A program made the translations under genes and the position numbers. Positions 48,768 through 58,700 of a stretch of DNA of 60,687 nucleotides are shown piece after piece (positions within the stretch are counted from its first letter, which is position 1; the number at the start of each line of letters is the position of its first letter). Source of the stretch: Nocardia brasiliensis NBRC 14402 (GTDB lineage Bacteria > Actinomycetota > Actinomycetes > Mycobacteriales > Mycobacteriaceae). The stretch covers positions 1-60,687 of the forward strand of contig NZ_BAFT02000056.1 in the NCBI RefSeq assembly GCF_000308475.2, in the 5' to 3' direction. The notes below the pieces were generated by a model. It was not told the origin of the DNA. It was given only the letters and a program-made list of their open reading frames with translations, and made no database searches.

Positions 48768-50063
48768 ATGCTGACGCGCGTCCGGAACCTCCCGAAGCTG
48801 CCTGACCTGCTCCATCGGAGCCGGATTCCGGACGAGCCGGAGTCGGTCGCCACCATCGGCGCGGAGGCGGATCCGGCCGATCTCGGACTGCCTGCCGATT
48901 ACGCGGAGCGCATCTGGGGGCGGATGCAGCTGGTCTACCGCAGCGGCGTGCATCCCGCCATTCAGGTCTGTGTGCGCCGGCACGGCGAGGTCGTGTTCGA
49001 TCGGGCGCTCGGTCACGCGCACGGCAACGGGCCCGAGGACGCACCGGAAGCGCCCAAGGTGCTCGCGACCCCGAGCACCCCGTTCGTCACCTATTCGGCG
49101 TCCAAGGGCGTCACCGCGTTCGTCGTGCATCTGCTCGTGGAACGCGGCCTGATCGATCTGCACGCGCCGGTCAGTACCTACATTCCCGAATACGGCTGCC
49201 ACGGTAAGGAATCCATCACCATCGGGCAGGTGCTCGCGCACCGTTCCGGGGTGGCGAATCTGCCCCGGGAGGCGCTGACGGCCGCGGCGGTCGCGGATCG
49301 TGAACTGCTGGTACGGAATTTGTGCGCGGTCCGGCCGTCCGTGCCGCCCGGCCGGTTCCAGTCCTATCACGCGCTGTCGGGCGGTTTCATCCTCGGCGAG
49401 GTGGTGCACCGCGTCACCGGCACCGATATCCGCACCGTGCTGGCGACGGAGATCTTGCGCCCGTTGTCCTTCCGTTGGACCAATTACGGTGTGTCAGAAG
49501 CGGATTTCCCGCTGCTCGCGAAGAACTATCGAACCGGTTTGACGCCGTTGCCGCCGTTGTCGATGGCGCTGGAGCGGTTGCTGGGCGTGCCCTTCGCCGA
49601 GGCGGTCGAGATCGGTAACGACCCCGCCTATCTCGGTATCGTCGCGCCCTCGGCGAATATCGTCAGCACCGCCAACGAGCTCTCGCGCTTCTACGAGATC
49701 TTCCGGCGCGGCGGCGAACTCGACGGCGTCCGCGTGCTGCGGCCGGAAACGATTGCGGCGGCACTGGTCCCACAGTCGCGGATCGAACCCGATCTCTCGC
49801 TCGGGATGAACTTCGGCTTCGGGTACGGCCCGATGCTCGGCGGCCGGGTGGTGAGCCTGTACGGCCCCGACACCCGGCGCGCCTTCGGGCATCTCGGTTT
49901 CACCAACAACGCCGCCTGGGCCGACCCGGAGCGCGCGCTCTCGTGTGCCGTGCTCACCAGCGGCAAACCGATTCTGTACCCGGAGCTGGTGCGCTGGGTC
50001 GGGCTGCTCTACGGCATCACATCGGAGACTCCGAAGGTGGCCGCAACAGACTTGGCTTTCTGA
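48768..50063 (+). CDS. Beta-lactamase-fold serine esterase
   Basis: A 431-residue class C beta-lactamase/esterase-fold hydrolase, like LipE/LipD-type proteins of mycobacteria. The SxxK motif is S110-A-S-K113 (TYSASKGV), and the tyrosine motif lies in FQSYHALSGGF near residue 207. No signal peptide is seen, so it is probably cytosolic and acts on esters rather than antibiotics. The stop at 50063 is 30 bases from the acyl-CoA ligase start, suggesting a shared transcript and a common lipid substrate. A hydrophilic N-terminal 40 residues precede the catalytic fold. Confidence 0.87.
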   Translation: MLTRVRNLPKLPDLLHRSRIPDEPESVATIGAEADPADLGLPADYAERIWGRMQLVYRSGVHPAIQVCVRRHGEVVFDRALGHAHGNGPEDAPEAPKVLATPSTPFVTYSASKGVTAFVVHLLVERGLIDLHAPVSTYIPEYGCHGKESITIGQVLAHRSGVANLPREALTAAAVADRELLVRNLCAVRPSVPPGRFQSYHALSGGFILGEVVHRVTGTDIRTVLATEILRPLSFRWTNYGVSEADFPLLAKNYRTGLTPLPPLSMALERLLGVPFAEAVEIGNDPAYLGIVAPSANIVSTANELSRFYEIFRRGGELDGVRVLRPETIAAALVPQSRIEPDLSLGMNFGFGYGPMLGGRVVSLYGPDTRRAFGHLGFTNNAAWADPERALSCAVLTSGKPILYPELVRWVGLLYGITSETPKVAATDLAF

Positions 50064-50093
50064 GTGGAAGTCACTGAAGAAAAAGGAGTTCCG

Positions 50094-51731
50094 ATGTTGA
50101 GCACTATGCAGGACGAGCCTTTGTCGCTGGCGACGTTGCTGCGCTACGCATCGACGTTTGTCGGCGATTCGACCGTGTCCACCTGGACCGGTACGGGCGT
50201 GCGCACCATGACCTATCGCGAACTCGGCGCGGAAGCGGCGCGGCTGGCGAACGCCCTGCGTGGGCTGGGCATCGGCATCGGCGATCGAGTCGGCACCTTC
50301 ATGTGGAACAACAACGAGCACATGGTCGCCTACATCGCGGCGCCCGCGATGGGGGCCGTGCTGCACGCGCTCAACATCCGGTTGTTCCCCGATCAGCTCG
50401 TCTTCGTGGCCAATCACGCCGAAGACCAGGTGGTGCTCGTCGACGGCACCCTGGTGCCGATGTTCGCCCAGTATCTGCCGAACCTGAAGACGGTGCGCCA
50501 CGTCATCGTGGTGAACGGCGACGCGTCGACGCTGGCCGCGCCCGACGGCGTGCAGGTGCACTCCTACACCGAACTCCTTGCCGGACAACCGGATACCTAC
50601 GACTTCCCGGTGATCGACGAACGCTCCGCCGCCGCGATGTGTTACACCTCGGGCACCACCGGCGACCCGAAGGGCGTGGTCTACTCGCATCGTTCCAACT
50701 GGCTGCACGCCATGCAGGTGTGCTCGCCGAGCGGCATGGGCTTCTCCGGCAACGACACGGTGCTGGCCATCGTGCCGCTGTTCCACGCCAACGCCTGGGG
50801 CATTCCCTACGCGGCGCTGATGTCGGGCGCGAATGTGCTGATGCCCGACCGTTTCCTGCAACCGGGTCCGCTGCTGGAGATGATGGCCGACCAGCGCCCG
50901 ACGTTCGCCGCCGCGGTGCCGACCATCTGGGGCGGTGTGCTGGCCGGCCTCGCCGCGCACCCGCAGGACATCACGCACCTGCGCACCGCCGTGGTCGGCG
51001 GCTCGGCCGTGCCGCCGTCGATGATGCGCGCGTTCGAGGAGAAGCACGGCGTGAAGATCCTGCACGCCTGGGGCATGACCGAGACCTCACCGCTCGGCAG
51101 CGTCGCGCACCCGCCGACCGGCGCGACCGGCGACGAGGCCTGGGAGTACCGCTACACCCAGGGCCGATTCCCGGCCAGCGTGCAGGCCAGGCTGGTCGGC
51201 GACGACGGCACGGTGCTGCCCAACGACGGAGTGGCGCTGGGCGAGTTGGAGGTTCGCGGCCCGTGGATCACCGGCTCGTACTACGCACCGGACGGCGCGG
51301 TGGTCGACCCGGACAAGTTCGACGACGGCTGGCTGCGCACCGGCGACGTCGGCCGGATCGGCCCGGACGGCTATCTCACATTGGTCGACCGGTCCAAGGA
51401 CGTGATCAAGTCGGGCGGCGAATGGATTTCGTCGGTCGATCTGGAGAACGCCGTGATGGGTCACCCCGCTGTCGCCGAGGCGGCCGTGATCGGCGTGCCG
51501 GACGAGAAGTGGGACGAGCGGCCCTTGGTCGCGATCGTGCTGGCCGAGGGTGCGGCGGTCAAGGCCGACGAACTGCGTGACTTCCTGGCCGGCAAGTTCG
51601 CGAAATGGCAACTGCCGGAACGGTGGACGTTCATCGCCGAGGTGCCCAAGACCAGCGTCGGCAAGTTCGACAAGAAGCGCCTGCGCGCACAGTACGCCGA
51701 CGGCGACCTGACGGTCACCACCCTGTCCTGA
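50094..51731 (+). CDS. Fatty-acid-CoA ligase (FadD type)
   Basis: A 545-residue AMP-forming acyl-CoA synthetase. Signature motifs are YTSGTTGDPKGVVYSHRS (about 182-199), HAWGMTETSPLG, and DGWLRTGDVGRIGPDG; the C-terminal catalytic lysine lies in KTSVGKFDKKRLR. It activates fatty acids with ATP and CoA. ATG 50094 is chosen because AAGGAG at 50083-50088 is ideally placed; an earlier GTG at 50064 lacks a ribosome site. The esterase upstream could supply its substrate. A long hairpin follows the stop. Confidence 0.93.
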   Translation: MLSTMQDEPLSLATLLRYASTFVGDSTVSTWTGTGVRTMTYRELGAEAARLANALRGLGIGIGDRVGTFMWNNNEHMVAYIAAPAMGAVLHALNIRLFPDQLVFVANHAEDQVVLVDGTLVPMFAQYLPNLKTVRHVIVVNGDASTLAAPDGVQVHSYTELLAGQPDTYDFPVIDERSAAAMCYTSGTTGDPKGVVYSHRSNWLHAMQVCSPSGMGFSGNDTVLAIVPLFHANAWGIPYAALMSGANVLMPDRFLQPGPLLEMMADQRPTFAAAVPTIWGGVLAGLAAHPQDITHLRTAVVGGSAVPPSMMRAFEEKHGVKILHAWGMTETSPLGSVAHPPTGATGDEAWEYRYTQGRFPASVQARLVGDDGTVLPNDGVALGELEVRGPWITGSYYAPDGAVVDPDKFDDGWLRTGDVGRIGPDGYLTLVDRSKDVIKSGGEWISSVDLENAVMGHPAVAEAAVIGVPDEKWDERPLVAIVLAEGAAVKADELRDFLAGKFAKWQLPERWTFIAEVPKTSVGKFDKKRLRAQYADGDLTVTTLS

Positions 51732-51738
51732 ACGCCGC

Positions 51739-51780
51739 AGCAGCCCGGTGCGGCGAAATCGCTTGCCGCGCCGGGCTGTT
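51739..51780. terminator. Long hairpin between convergent genes
   Basis: CAGCCCGG (51741-51748) pairs with CCGGGCTG (51771-51778), continued inward by a T-G pair and GCGGC/GCCGC (51750-51754 and 51765-51769) around a 10-base loop, and outward by two weaker pairs. The stem of about 16 bp lies between the stops of the ligase (51731, plus) and the SCO5389-family gene (51792, minus) and should terminate both. Confidence 0.65.
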
Positions 51781-51791
51781 GTGCGGACGGA

Positions 51792-52184
51792 TCAGCAGTT
51801 ACGCAGTTCCGGGCTCTGGTTGAGCAGCTGGGCCCTGGTGCCGATGAACGTGCTGTAGGTCTCGCCGCCGACCGCGGCGATCGGGAAAGCCGCCACCCGG
51901 TGGCAGTTCTGGAAGGCCAGCTTCACCCCGAAGTGCCGTTCCAGCCCGCCGCGGATCGCGTCGGAGGCCATGGCGCGCAACAGCTGACCGCGGGCCACCT
52001 CGTCCGGCGGCGGCACCACGTTGTCGGCGTATTCGGCTGTGCCGGAGTGCAGTTCGCCGGCGACCCGGCTGACGACTTCCCAGGCGTAGGGCAGCGAGTT
52101 GCGGACACATTCGACGAAATCGGCGTCGTCGACTTCGCCGCGTTCGGCGCGTTCGAGCAGTGCGGTGGGGACATCGAGGGACAT
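51792..52184 (-). CDS. SCO5389-family protein
   Basis: A 130-residue protein of the actinobacterial SCO5389 family. It opens MSLDVPTALLERAERGEVDD and ends LNQSPELRNC, with the conserved PPPDEVARGQLLRAMASDAI and HFGVKLAFQNCHRVAAFP segments. Length and sequence are typical. No catalytic motif is obvious; the role is unknown. ATG 52184 has GGAG about 7 bases upstream. A 14-base palindrome lies about 42 bases before the start, suggesting it is a regulated single gene. Confidence 0.82.
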   Translation of the reverse strand: MSLDVPTALLERAERGEVDDADFVECVRNSLPYAWEVVSRVAGELHSGTAEYADNVVPPPDEVARGQLLRAMASDAIRGGLERHFGVKLAFQNCHRVAAFPIAAVGGETYSTFIGTRAQLLNQSPELRNC

Positions 52185-52225
52185 AGCGCTCTCCTGGCGA
52201 GGATGGATGGCTGATGCGATGCGTC

Positions 52226-52239
52226 TCGATTCTAATCGA
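52226..52239. promoter_or_regulatory. Palindrome before SCO5389-family gene
   Basis: TCGATT (52226-52231) and AATCGA (52234-52239) flank a CT centre, about 42 bases upstream of the SCO5389-family ATG. A second small inverted repeat, TTGT-CA-ACAA (52246-52255), follows. The region is AT-rich against its neighbours and lies just beyond the nitronate monooxygenase stop. It is a plausible operator or promoter. Confidence 0.5.
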
Positions 52240-52248
52240 AAGTCGTTG

Positions 52249-53295
52249 TCAACAATCCTGGATTCGCCGTGAAAGTGCTGCATTCAGTGCGGTTTTCGTT
52301 TCGGCGGCCAGGGCGCGGACCAGTTCGCCGGCCGGTAGCTCGGCGGCCAGGGTGTGGGTCTGCCCCGCCCACAGGTTCACCTTTTCCGGGTTGCCCGCCG
52401 ACCGCGCCGCCGCGCGCAAAGGCGCCGTGGCGTAATGGATCTCCGGATAGGCCACCGGCGCGGTCGCACTGTGTTCGGCCATGAACTCGTTGCGCAGGCC
52501 ACGCGCCCGGCGGCCGGTGAAGGCGCGGGTGAGCATGGTCGGCGTCGACGCCGTCAGCGCGGCGCGGTGCACCGGATTGGTGCCCGCCTCCGGACAGCGC
52601 AGGAACGCCGTGCCCAGTTGCACGGCGGCCGCGCCCGCGGCGAGTGCTGCGGCGATGCCCGCGCCGGTGCTCAGGCCGCCGGTGGCCACGATCGGGCGGT
52701 CGGTCGCGGCGCGCAATAGTTGCAGCAGCGCGATGAGGCCGAGCGGATCGGTGGCGTCGTCGGCGACCCGGTCGACGAAGGTGGCTCGATGCCCGCCCGC
52801 CTCCGCGCCCTGCGCGACGAGCACGTCCGCACCGCGGTCGACGGCGATCGCGGCTTCCGCGGGCGAGGTCACGCTCACCCAGACCTCCGAGCCCGCCTCG
52901 TGCAACCGGGCGATCTCCGCGGCGGTGGGGCAGCCGAAGGTGCAGGAGACGGCGGCGACCGGGTCGGCGACGAGCAGGTCGAGTTTGGCGTCCCAGTCAT
53001 CGGTGTCGTACTCGGCGGTGCCGACCTCGTTGTCGCGGGCGAGCTCGGTGAGATAGTCGGCGAACTCGGCGGCGGGGGTCGCGGGGCCGGGCACGAAGAG
53101 ATTCACGCCGAAGGGGGCGTCGGTGGCGGATCGGGTCGCGGCGATCCGGGCGGCGGTGTCGGCCGCGCTGAGGTAACCGGCGGCCAGGAAGCCGAAGCCG
53201 CCGGCCCGGGTGACGGCGGCGGTCAGCTCGGGTGTCGAAGGGCCGCCGGCCATCGGCGCGAGCACGATCGGGATGTTCAAGTCATCGATGATCAC
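52249..53295 (-). CDS. Nitronate monooxygenase-type FMN enzyme
   Basis: A 348-residue TIM-barrel FMN enzyme of the nitronate monooxygenase/2-nitropropane dioxygenase family. It shows PIVLAPMAGGPSTPEL at the N-terminus, the AQGAEAGGHRATF loop with the active-site histidine, and IVATGGLSTGAGIAAALAAG for phosphate binding. It oxidises alkyl nitronates such as propionate 3-nitronate. The GTG at 53295 (MIIDDLNIP) gives the family start. It is divergent from the M23 peptidase gene. Confidence 0.92.
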   Translation of the reverse strand: MIIDDLNIPIVLAPMAGGPSTPELTAAVTRAGGFGFLAAGYLSAADTAARIAATRSATDAPFGVNLFVPGPATPAAEFADYLTELARDNEVGTAEYDTDDWDAKLDLLVADPVAAVSCTFGCPTAAEIARLHEAGSEVWVSVTSPAEAAIAVDRGADVLVAQGAEAGGHRATFVDRVADDATDPLGLIALLQLLRAATDRPIVATGGLSTGAGIAAALAAGAAAVQLGTAFLRCPEAGTNPVHRAALTASTPTMLTRAFTGRRARGLRNEFMAEHSATAPVAYPEIHYATAPLRAAARSAGNPEKVNLWAGQTHTLAAELPAGELVRALAAETKTALNAALSRRIQDC

Positions 53296-53507
53296 GGCTC
53301 CAGTGTTGCTTACTGGACGTCCGACCCGTTGTTTACCTGCGTCTTTCGCGCAGAAGGTTGCGGAATGGTCACGCCGGGGTAGAGTTCCCGTCACAACGGA
53401 TGCCAAACCGTTACATCGCAAGCTTCACCGGATCGTTACCGAACCGGCAGCCCCGCGACCGGCCCGGCTCCGCTGAACCACTGTTCTTCGGACGCAAGGA
53501 CGCAGCT

Positions 53508-54374
53508 GTGTCGCACCACCGGGTAGGCCCCAGTTCCATTACCGTCATGAGCCTCATCGGCGATGATATTTCGGGTCGGCCGACGCGGCATCGCGCCGAG
53601 TCGACCGCGGCCGATCGAGTGAAGGTCGCCGCCGGTGTCGCGGTCGCCGCGGGCGCCCTGATCGGCACCGTGAGCCAGGTCGCCCCCGCGGTCGCCAGCC
53701 CGCTGCTCCCGGGCGCGCACGACGGCGACGAGGCAGACGCCCCCATCGTGGTGAAGGGCACCGGCATCCTGCCGGTCGCGCAGGTCAAGGCCGCCGCTCC
53801 GGCGCCGGAAGCGCCCGCTCCTGAGGCGCCCGTCGCCAGTCAGGTCGCCGCACCCATAGCCGCCGCTCCGTTCGGCCTGCAGAACCTGCCGCCGGAGGTC
53901 GCCGGTCCGCTGGCCCAGGCCGAGCAGATCCTCAAGGGCGTGCAGCAGCAGGTCGCGCCCGCCCCGCAGACCGCGGTCCGTCCGGTCGCCGGCGCGATCA
54001 GCTCCGGATTCGGTAGCCGCTGGGGTGAATTCCACTACGGTCTCGACTTCGCCGACAATCTCGGCGCGCCGATCCACTCGGTCAGCAACGGCACCGTGAT
54101 CGAGGCGGGCCCCGCGTCCGGTTTCGGTCTGTGGGTGCGCGTGCTGCAGGACGACGGCACCACCGCGGTGTACGGCCACGTGAACGAGATGCTCGTGCAC
54201 GAGGGCCAGCGGGTCAACGCCGGCGACGTGATCGCCACCGTCGGCAACCGGGGCCAGTCCACCGGACCGCATCTGCACCTGGAGATCTGGGACCGGGGCG
54301 GCAGCAAGATCGACCCGATGCCGTATCTCGCGGCCAAGGGCGTGCCGCTGCAGTGGGGACCTTCGGCCCACTGA
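53508..54374 (+). CDS. Exported M23-family peptidoglycan peptidase
   Basis: A 288-residue LytM/M23 metallopeptidase. An N-terminal hydrophobic segment (VAAGVAVAAGALIGTVS) suggests export or anchoring, followed by an Ala/Pro-rich wall-spanning linker. The zinc site is complete: HYGLDFAD (H and D) and HLHLEIWD, plus GHVNEMLV. It should cut peptidoglycan peptide bridges during growth or division. GTG 53508 is chosen because AAGGA (53496-53500) is well placed; upstream in-frame codons lack coding character. I looked for a cyclic-di-AMP riboswitch upstream and could not support one. Confidence 0.85.
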   Translation: MSHHRVGPSSITVMSLIGDDISGRPTRHRAESTAADRVKVAAGVAVAAGALIGTVSQVAPAVASPLLPGAHDGDEADAPIVVKGTGILPVAQVKAAAPAPEAPAPEAPVASQVAAPIAAAPFGLQNLPPEVAGPLAQAEQILKGVQQQVAPAPQTAVRPVAGAISSGFGSRWGEFHYGLDFADNLGAPIHSVSNGTVIEAGPASGFGLWVRVLQDDGTTAVYGHVNEMLVHEGQRVNAGDVIATVGNRGQSTGPHLHLEIWDRGGSKIDPMPYLAAKGVPLQWGPSAH

Positions 54375-54533
54375 TTCCGCTGTCCGGCTTGATATTCCAG
54401 CGCTCCCGCCGGCCATTGCCGGGCAGGGTTCCCCACGAGACCCAATCGGTCATTAGGCTCGATTCGTGAGCGAGGGAGCGTGGAGTGCAGCACGTCCGGT
54501 CACGGCGGCGCCGAGTGTGCGCGAGGTGCGGCC

Positions 54534-55520
54534 GTGAGTGACTTGGGCGATATCTTCGAGCCGGGATCGCCGCACGGCCGCACCTACGCCGTGCTGGTGC
54601 ATCATCCGCGGTCGAACCTTGCCGATATCGCGCAGTATCTAGGCGTTTCGGAGGACTCCGCCGCGGCCTCGCTGGACGTGCTGTGCGAGCTGCGCGCGGC
54701 CGTGCGGGTGCCCGCGGCCGACGGCGAGCCGGTGGTCTGGGACGCCCACGCCCCGGAATCGTTGTCGGAGGCCGAAGCTCGGCGCCGGCAGCAGCAGATC
54801 AACCAGATGCACACGGCCGCAGCGCGGCTCAGCGAGACGTTCCGCTCGGTGCGCCGCTCGCCGCGCAGCAACGGCGCGGTGGTGCCGGTGTTCGAACGGC
54901 TGGAAATGCTGGCCGATTTCGAGGAGATGCAGACCAGCGCGCGCACCTGCGTCAAGGTCGTCGAGCGTGGGCCCTATCTCAGCGATCTCGATCGTGAGCG
55001 ACAGTTGTTCCAGCTCAAGCGCAGTCGGCTCGGCGAAGGCATCCGCTACCAAACGCTCTACCAGGACACCATCTATCAGGACCCGGAGCGGCTGCGGCAC
55101 GCGCTGTCCACCAATGCCAGTGGGGCACAGGCGCGGACGTTGCCCGAGCCGCCGTTCAAACTCATCATCAGCGACGACGAACGCGCTAGCCTGGTGCTGC
55201 ATGTCGACGAACGTCGCCCGGACCCCATGGGCTTGCGGATCACCGGCTCACCCGCGCTGGACCTGCTGATCAAAACGTTCGACGTGCTGTGGTCCCTGGC
55301 CGCCCCGATTTCGGTGAACCCGACGGCGGAGGCCCTCGACGAACGCGACCGCGCGATCCTGACCCTGATGGGTCTCGGTGCGACCGACGACACCATCGCC
55401 CGCAGGCTCGGCATGTCGCGGCGTACTGTGGTCCGCCGGACCGCGCGACTGCTGGAGCGGCTCGGCGCGAGTACCCGATTCCAGGCCGGGGTGCAGGCGA
55501 CCCGGCGGGGTTGGCTGTGA
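54534..55520 (+). CDS. LuxR-type helix-turn-helix regulator, NRPS-linked
   Basis: A 328-residue regulator. The N-terminal about 60 residues form a TrmB-like winged helix (NLADIAQYLGVSEDSAAASLDVL); the C-terminal LuxR-type helix-turn-helix reads LGATDDTIARRLGMSRRTVV with RTARLLERLGASTRFQAG. The middle (about 90-260) resembles a phospholipase D-like or sensor region of such regulators. GTG 54534 gives a sensible start. It lies directly upstream of the NRPS in the same direction, and its stop codon sits within a 14-base palindrome, so it probably controls the NRPS operon. Confidence 0.85.
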   Translation: MSDLGDIFEPGSPHGRTYAVLVHHPRSNLADIAQYLGVSEDSAAASLDVLCELRAAVRVPAADGEPVVWDAHAPESLSEAEARRRQQQINQMHTAAARLSETFRSVRRSPRSNGAVVPVFERLEMLADFEEMQTSARTCVKVVERGPYLSDLDRERQLFQLKRSRLGEGIRYQTLYQDTIYQDPERLRHALSTNASGAQARTLPEPPFKLIISDDERASLVLHVDERRPDPMGLRITGSPALDLLIKTFDVLWSLAAPISVNPTAEALDERDRAILTLMGLGATDDTIARRLGMSRRTVVRRTARLLERLGASTRFQAGVQATRRGWL

Positions 55521-55530
55521 ACTAGTTCAC
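55517..55530. promoter_or_regulatory. 14-base palindrome at the regulator-NRPS junction
   Basis: GTGAACTAGTTCAC is a perfect palindrome that overlaps the regulator's TGA stop and lies about 235 bases before the NRPS start. Dyads of this size suit LuxR-type dimers. Because the next gene is the NRPS and the previous one a LuxR-type regulator, binding by that regulator is a reasonable guess. Confidence 0.5.
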
Positions 55531-55657
55531 CGATCCGGGTACTCCTGCAACAAGACCGGTCGGATACCGATATAACTCCTGGCATCTGGCAAGACAGCGC
55601 TTCCAGGGGCGCGCGGACCGCTGCCGGGCGGGCCGTATCAATCCAAGACAGCACGCG

Positions 55658-55684
55658 TGGACACCGATCAGTCCCTTATATGAT
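55658..55684 (+). promoter_or_regulatory. Candidate NRPS promoter
   Basis: TGGACA (55658-55663) and TATGAT (55679-55684) each match the housekeeping sigma consensus at five of six positions, with a short 15-base spacer. It lies about 80 bases upstream of the NRPS start, in the only AT-rich patch of the gap. Supported by pattern only. Confidence 0.4.
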
Positions 55685-55763
55685 TGCTCGGAACCGCGCT
55701 GGCCCCGGACGATACGCCCTTGTTATGGGCAGGGCCGGGTCCTAGCTCGACGCGAGAGGTGAA

Positions 55764-58700
55764 TGCACTCGAATGGAAACTGCCCGTCGTTCCGCTCGTG
55801 GTAGCCGTCGCCGCAGGTCGGGCAGCCCGCTGTTCGGGCAGTTGCTGACCGCCGCCGTCGAATCCGCGGCCACCGAGGTCGCCATCCGGTTCAATCCGTC
55901 GGGCCTGCCCGACGACGACCGTCAGCTCACCTACGGCCAGCTCGACGCCCAGTCGTCGCGATTGGCCAGGGAACTGATCGAGCGCGGCGTCGGACCGGGC
56001 GATGTGGTCGCCATCGGCATCGCCCGCAGCCTGCAATCGGTCGTCGCCGTGTGGGCGATCGCGAAAACGGGCGCGGCGTTCGTCCCGGTGGATCCTGCCT
56101 ACCCGACCGACCGGATCAACCACATCCTGTCCGACTCCGGGGCCAAGGTGGGGCTCACCACCTCGGCGCATCGCCCGGTGCTCGGCACCGGCGTCTATTG
56201 GATCGAGCTGGACGACCCGGTGCAGTCCGCGCGCATCGCGGCCCGACCCGAGCACCCGATCTCCTACACCGACCGGGTGCGCCCGCTGGACGAGCGGCAC
56301 CCGGCCTACGTCATCTACACCTCCGGCTCGACCGGACGGCCCAAGGGCGTCGTGGTCACGCACAGCGGCCTGGCCGGTCTGGTGGCCGCCGAGCGCGAGC
56401 ACTACGACGTCACCGCCGACTCGCGGGTGCTGCACGTGTGCTCGCCGAACTTCGACGTCTCGGTGCTGGAACTGCTGCTCGCGTTCTCCGCGGGCGCGAC
56501 GCTGGTGATCGCGCCGCCCTCGGTGTTCGGCGGCTACGAACTCGCGGATCTGCTTCGGCGCGAACGGGTCACGCACATGCTGATCACGCCGGGCGCACTG
56601 GAGTCGGTCGATCCGACCGATCTGGACGACCTGCGCGTCGTCGTGGTGGCCGGCGACAAGTTCGGTCCGGAACTGCTCAACCGCTGGGCGGGCGATCGCG
56701 AGTTCTACAACGGCTACGGTCCCACCGAGGCCACGATTCTGGCCACGAGCACCCCGCAGCTGGCTCCGGACGAGCTCATCACCATCGGCACCGCGATCCC
56801 GGGAGTCGGTGCATTCGTGCTGGATTCGCGGCTGCGGCCGGTGCCCGCCGGGGTGGTCGGCGAGCTGTACCTGTCCGGGCCCGCGCTGGCCCAGGGCTAC
56901 CTCGGCCGCCCGGGTCTCACCGCGGAACGCTTCGTGGCCAGCCCGTTCGGCGCCGATACGGGTAACCCCGGTGCGCGGCTCTACCGCACCGGCGACCTGG
57001 TGCGCCGCGCCGAGGACGGCGGGGCCATCGAGTACCTGGGCCGCTCGGACTTCCAGGTCAAGATCCGTGGCTTCCGAATCGAATTGGGCGAGATCGACAA
57101 CGCGCTCACCGCGCACCCGGACATCGACTACGCGGCGACGCTCGGCAAGACGCTGCCCTCCGGCGCGACCGCGCTGGTGTCCTACGTGCTGCCGCGGGCC
57201 GGAACCGCCGTGGACACCGGGCAACTCGCCGAGTTCCTCGGGGAATCCCTGGCCGCGTACATGATTCCGGCCGCCATCATGGTGCTCGACGAGATCCCGC
57301 TGACCCCGGTCGGCAAGCTGGACCGCGCGGCGCTGCCGGCACCCGTGTTCGCCGCCAAGGCTTTTCGCGCGCCGTCCACGCCGGTCGAGGAGATCGTCGC
57401 CGACGTGTTCGCCGCCCTGCTCTTGGCCGGCGACGACGGCCGGGTGGGCGCCGACGACGACTTCTTCGAACTCGGTGGCAATTCGCTGCTCGCCGCGCAG
57501 GCCGCCGCCCGGATCGGGTCGGCGCTGAATGTGCGGGTGCCGGTGCAGCTGCTGTTCGAGGCGACCACCGTGGCCGCGCTCGCCGAACGGGTGGAGCGGC
57601 ACGCGGGTTCGGCCGCCGGACAGGCGCTGCACGCCCGCCCGCGCCCGGCGCGGGTGCCGCTGTCCTATGCGCAGCAGCGGATGTGGTTCCTGAACCGGTT
57701 CGATCCGGCCAGCGCGGTCAACAACATTCCCGCCGCCGTCCGACTCTCGGGCCGGCTCGATCTCGACGCGTTGCGCGCGGCCGTGCGCGACCTCGCGGAA
57801 CGGCACGAGGTGCTGCGCACGCGGTACCCCGATGTCGACGGCGAGGGCTACCAGCAGGTGCTGCCGGCCGGCGATCCGCAGGCGGTTCCGGAATTCGTGG
57901 TCGAGCAGGCCACCGAGGACCGGCTGCCGGAACTGGTCGCCGCCGCGGTGACCGCGGGCTTCGACGTGACCGCCGCGCCGCCGGTGCGGGTGCGGGTGCT
58001 CGTCCTCGGCGAGACCGAGCACGTGCTGATCTGCGTGGTGCACCACATCGCGGGCGACGGCTTCTCGATGGCGCCGCTGACGCGCGACCTGATGGCCGCC
58101 TACCTGGACCGGATTCGCGGCGGCGCGCCGCAGTGGCCCGCGCTCGAGGTGCAGTACGCCGACTACGCGCTCTGGCAGCGCGAGATCCTCGGCGCCGAGG
58201 ACGATCCGGAATCGGTGCTGGCCAAGCAGATCGCCTACTGGCGGACCGAATTGGCCGCGCTGCCCGAGCAGTTGGAGCTGCCCGCCGACCGGCCGCGTCC
58301 CGCGGTGGCGTCGAACCACGGCGCCACGCTCGCCTTCGAGATCGACGGCGCGGTGCACGCCGCGCTGAGCCGCCTTGCGCACAGCCATAATTCGACGCTG
58401 TTCATGGTGGTGCACGCGGCGCTGGCGGTGCTGCTGTCGCGCCTGTCCGGCACCAAGGACATCGCCGTCGGTACGCCGGTGGCCGGCCGCGGCGAGGCCG
58501 CGCTCGACGACCTGATCGGCATGTTCGTCAATACTCTTGTGCTGCGGACCGATATCGATTCCGGCGCGACCTTCGACGAGCTGTTGCGCGAGGTGCGCCG
58601 GATCGACGTCGAGGCGTTCGGGCACGCCGACGTGCCGTTCGAGCGGCTGGTGGAACTGCTGGATCCGGCGCGTTCGGCGGCCCGGCATCCGCTGTTCCAG

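Noticed and set aside
46937..48856. Minus-strand 639-residue frame opposite kmtR and the CDF gene
   Set aside because: Shadow of two well supported genes, with no recognisable domain.
53296..53507. Cyclic-di-AMP (ydaO-type) riboswitch before the M23 peptidase
   Set aside because: The gene class is a common target, but I could not find the conserved helices or core; a covariance search would decide.
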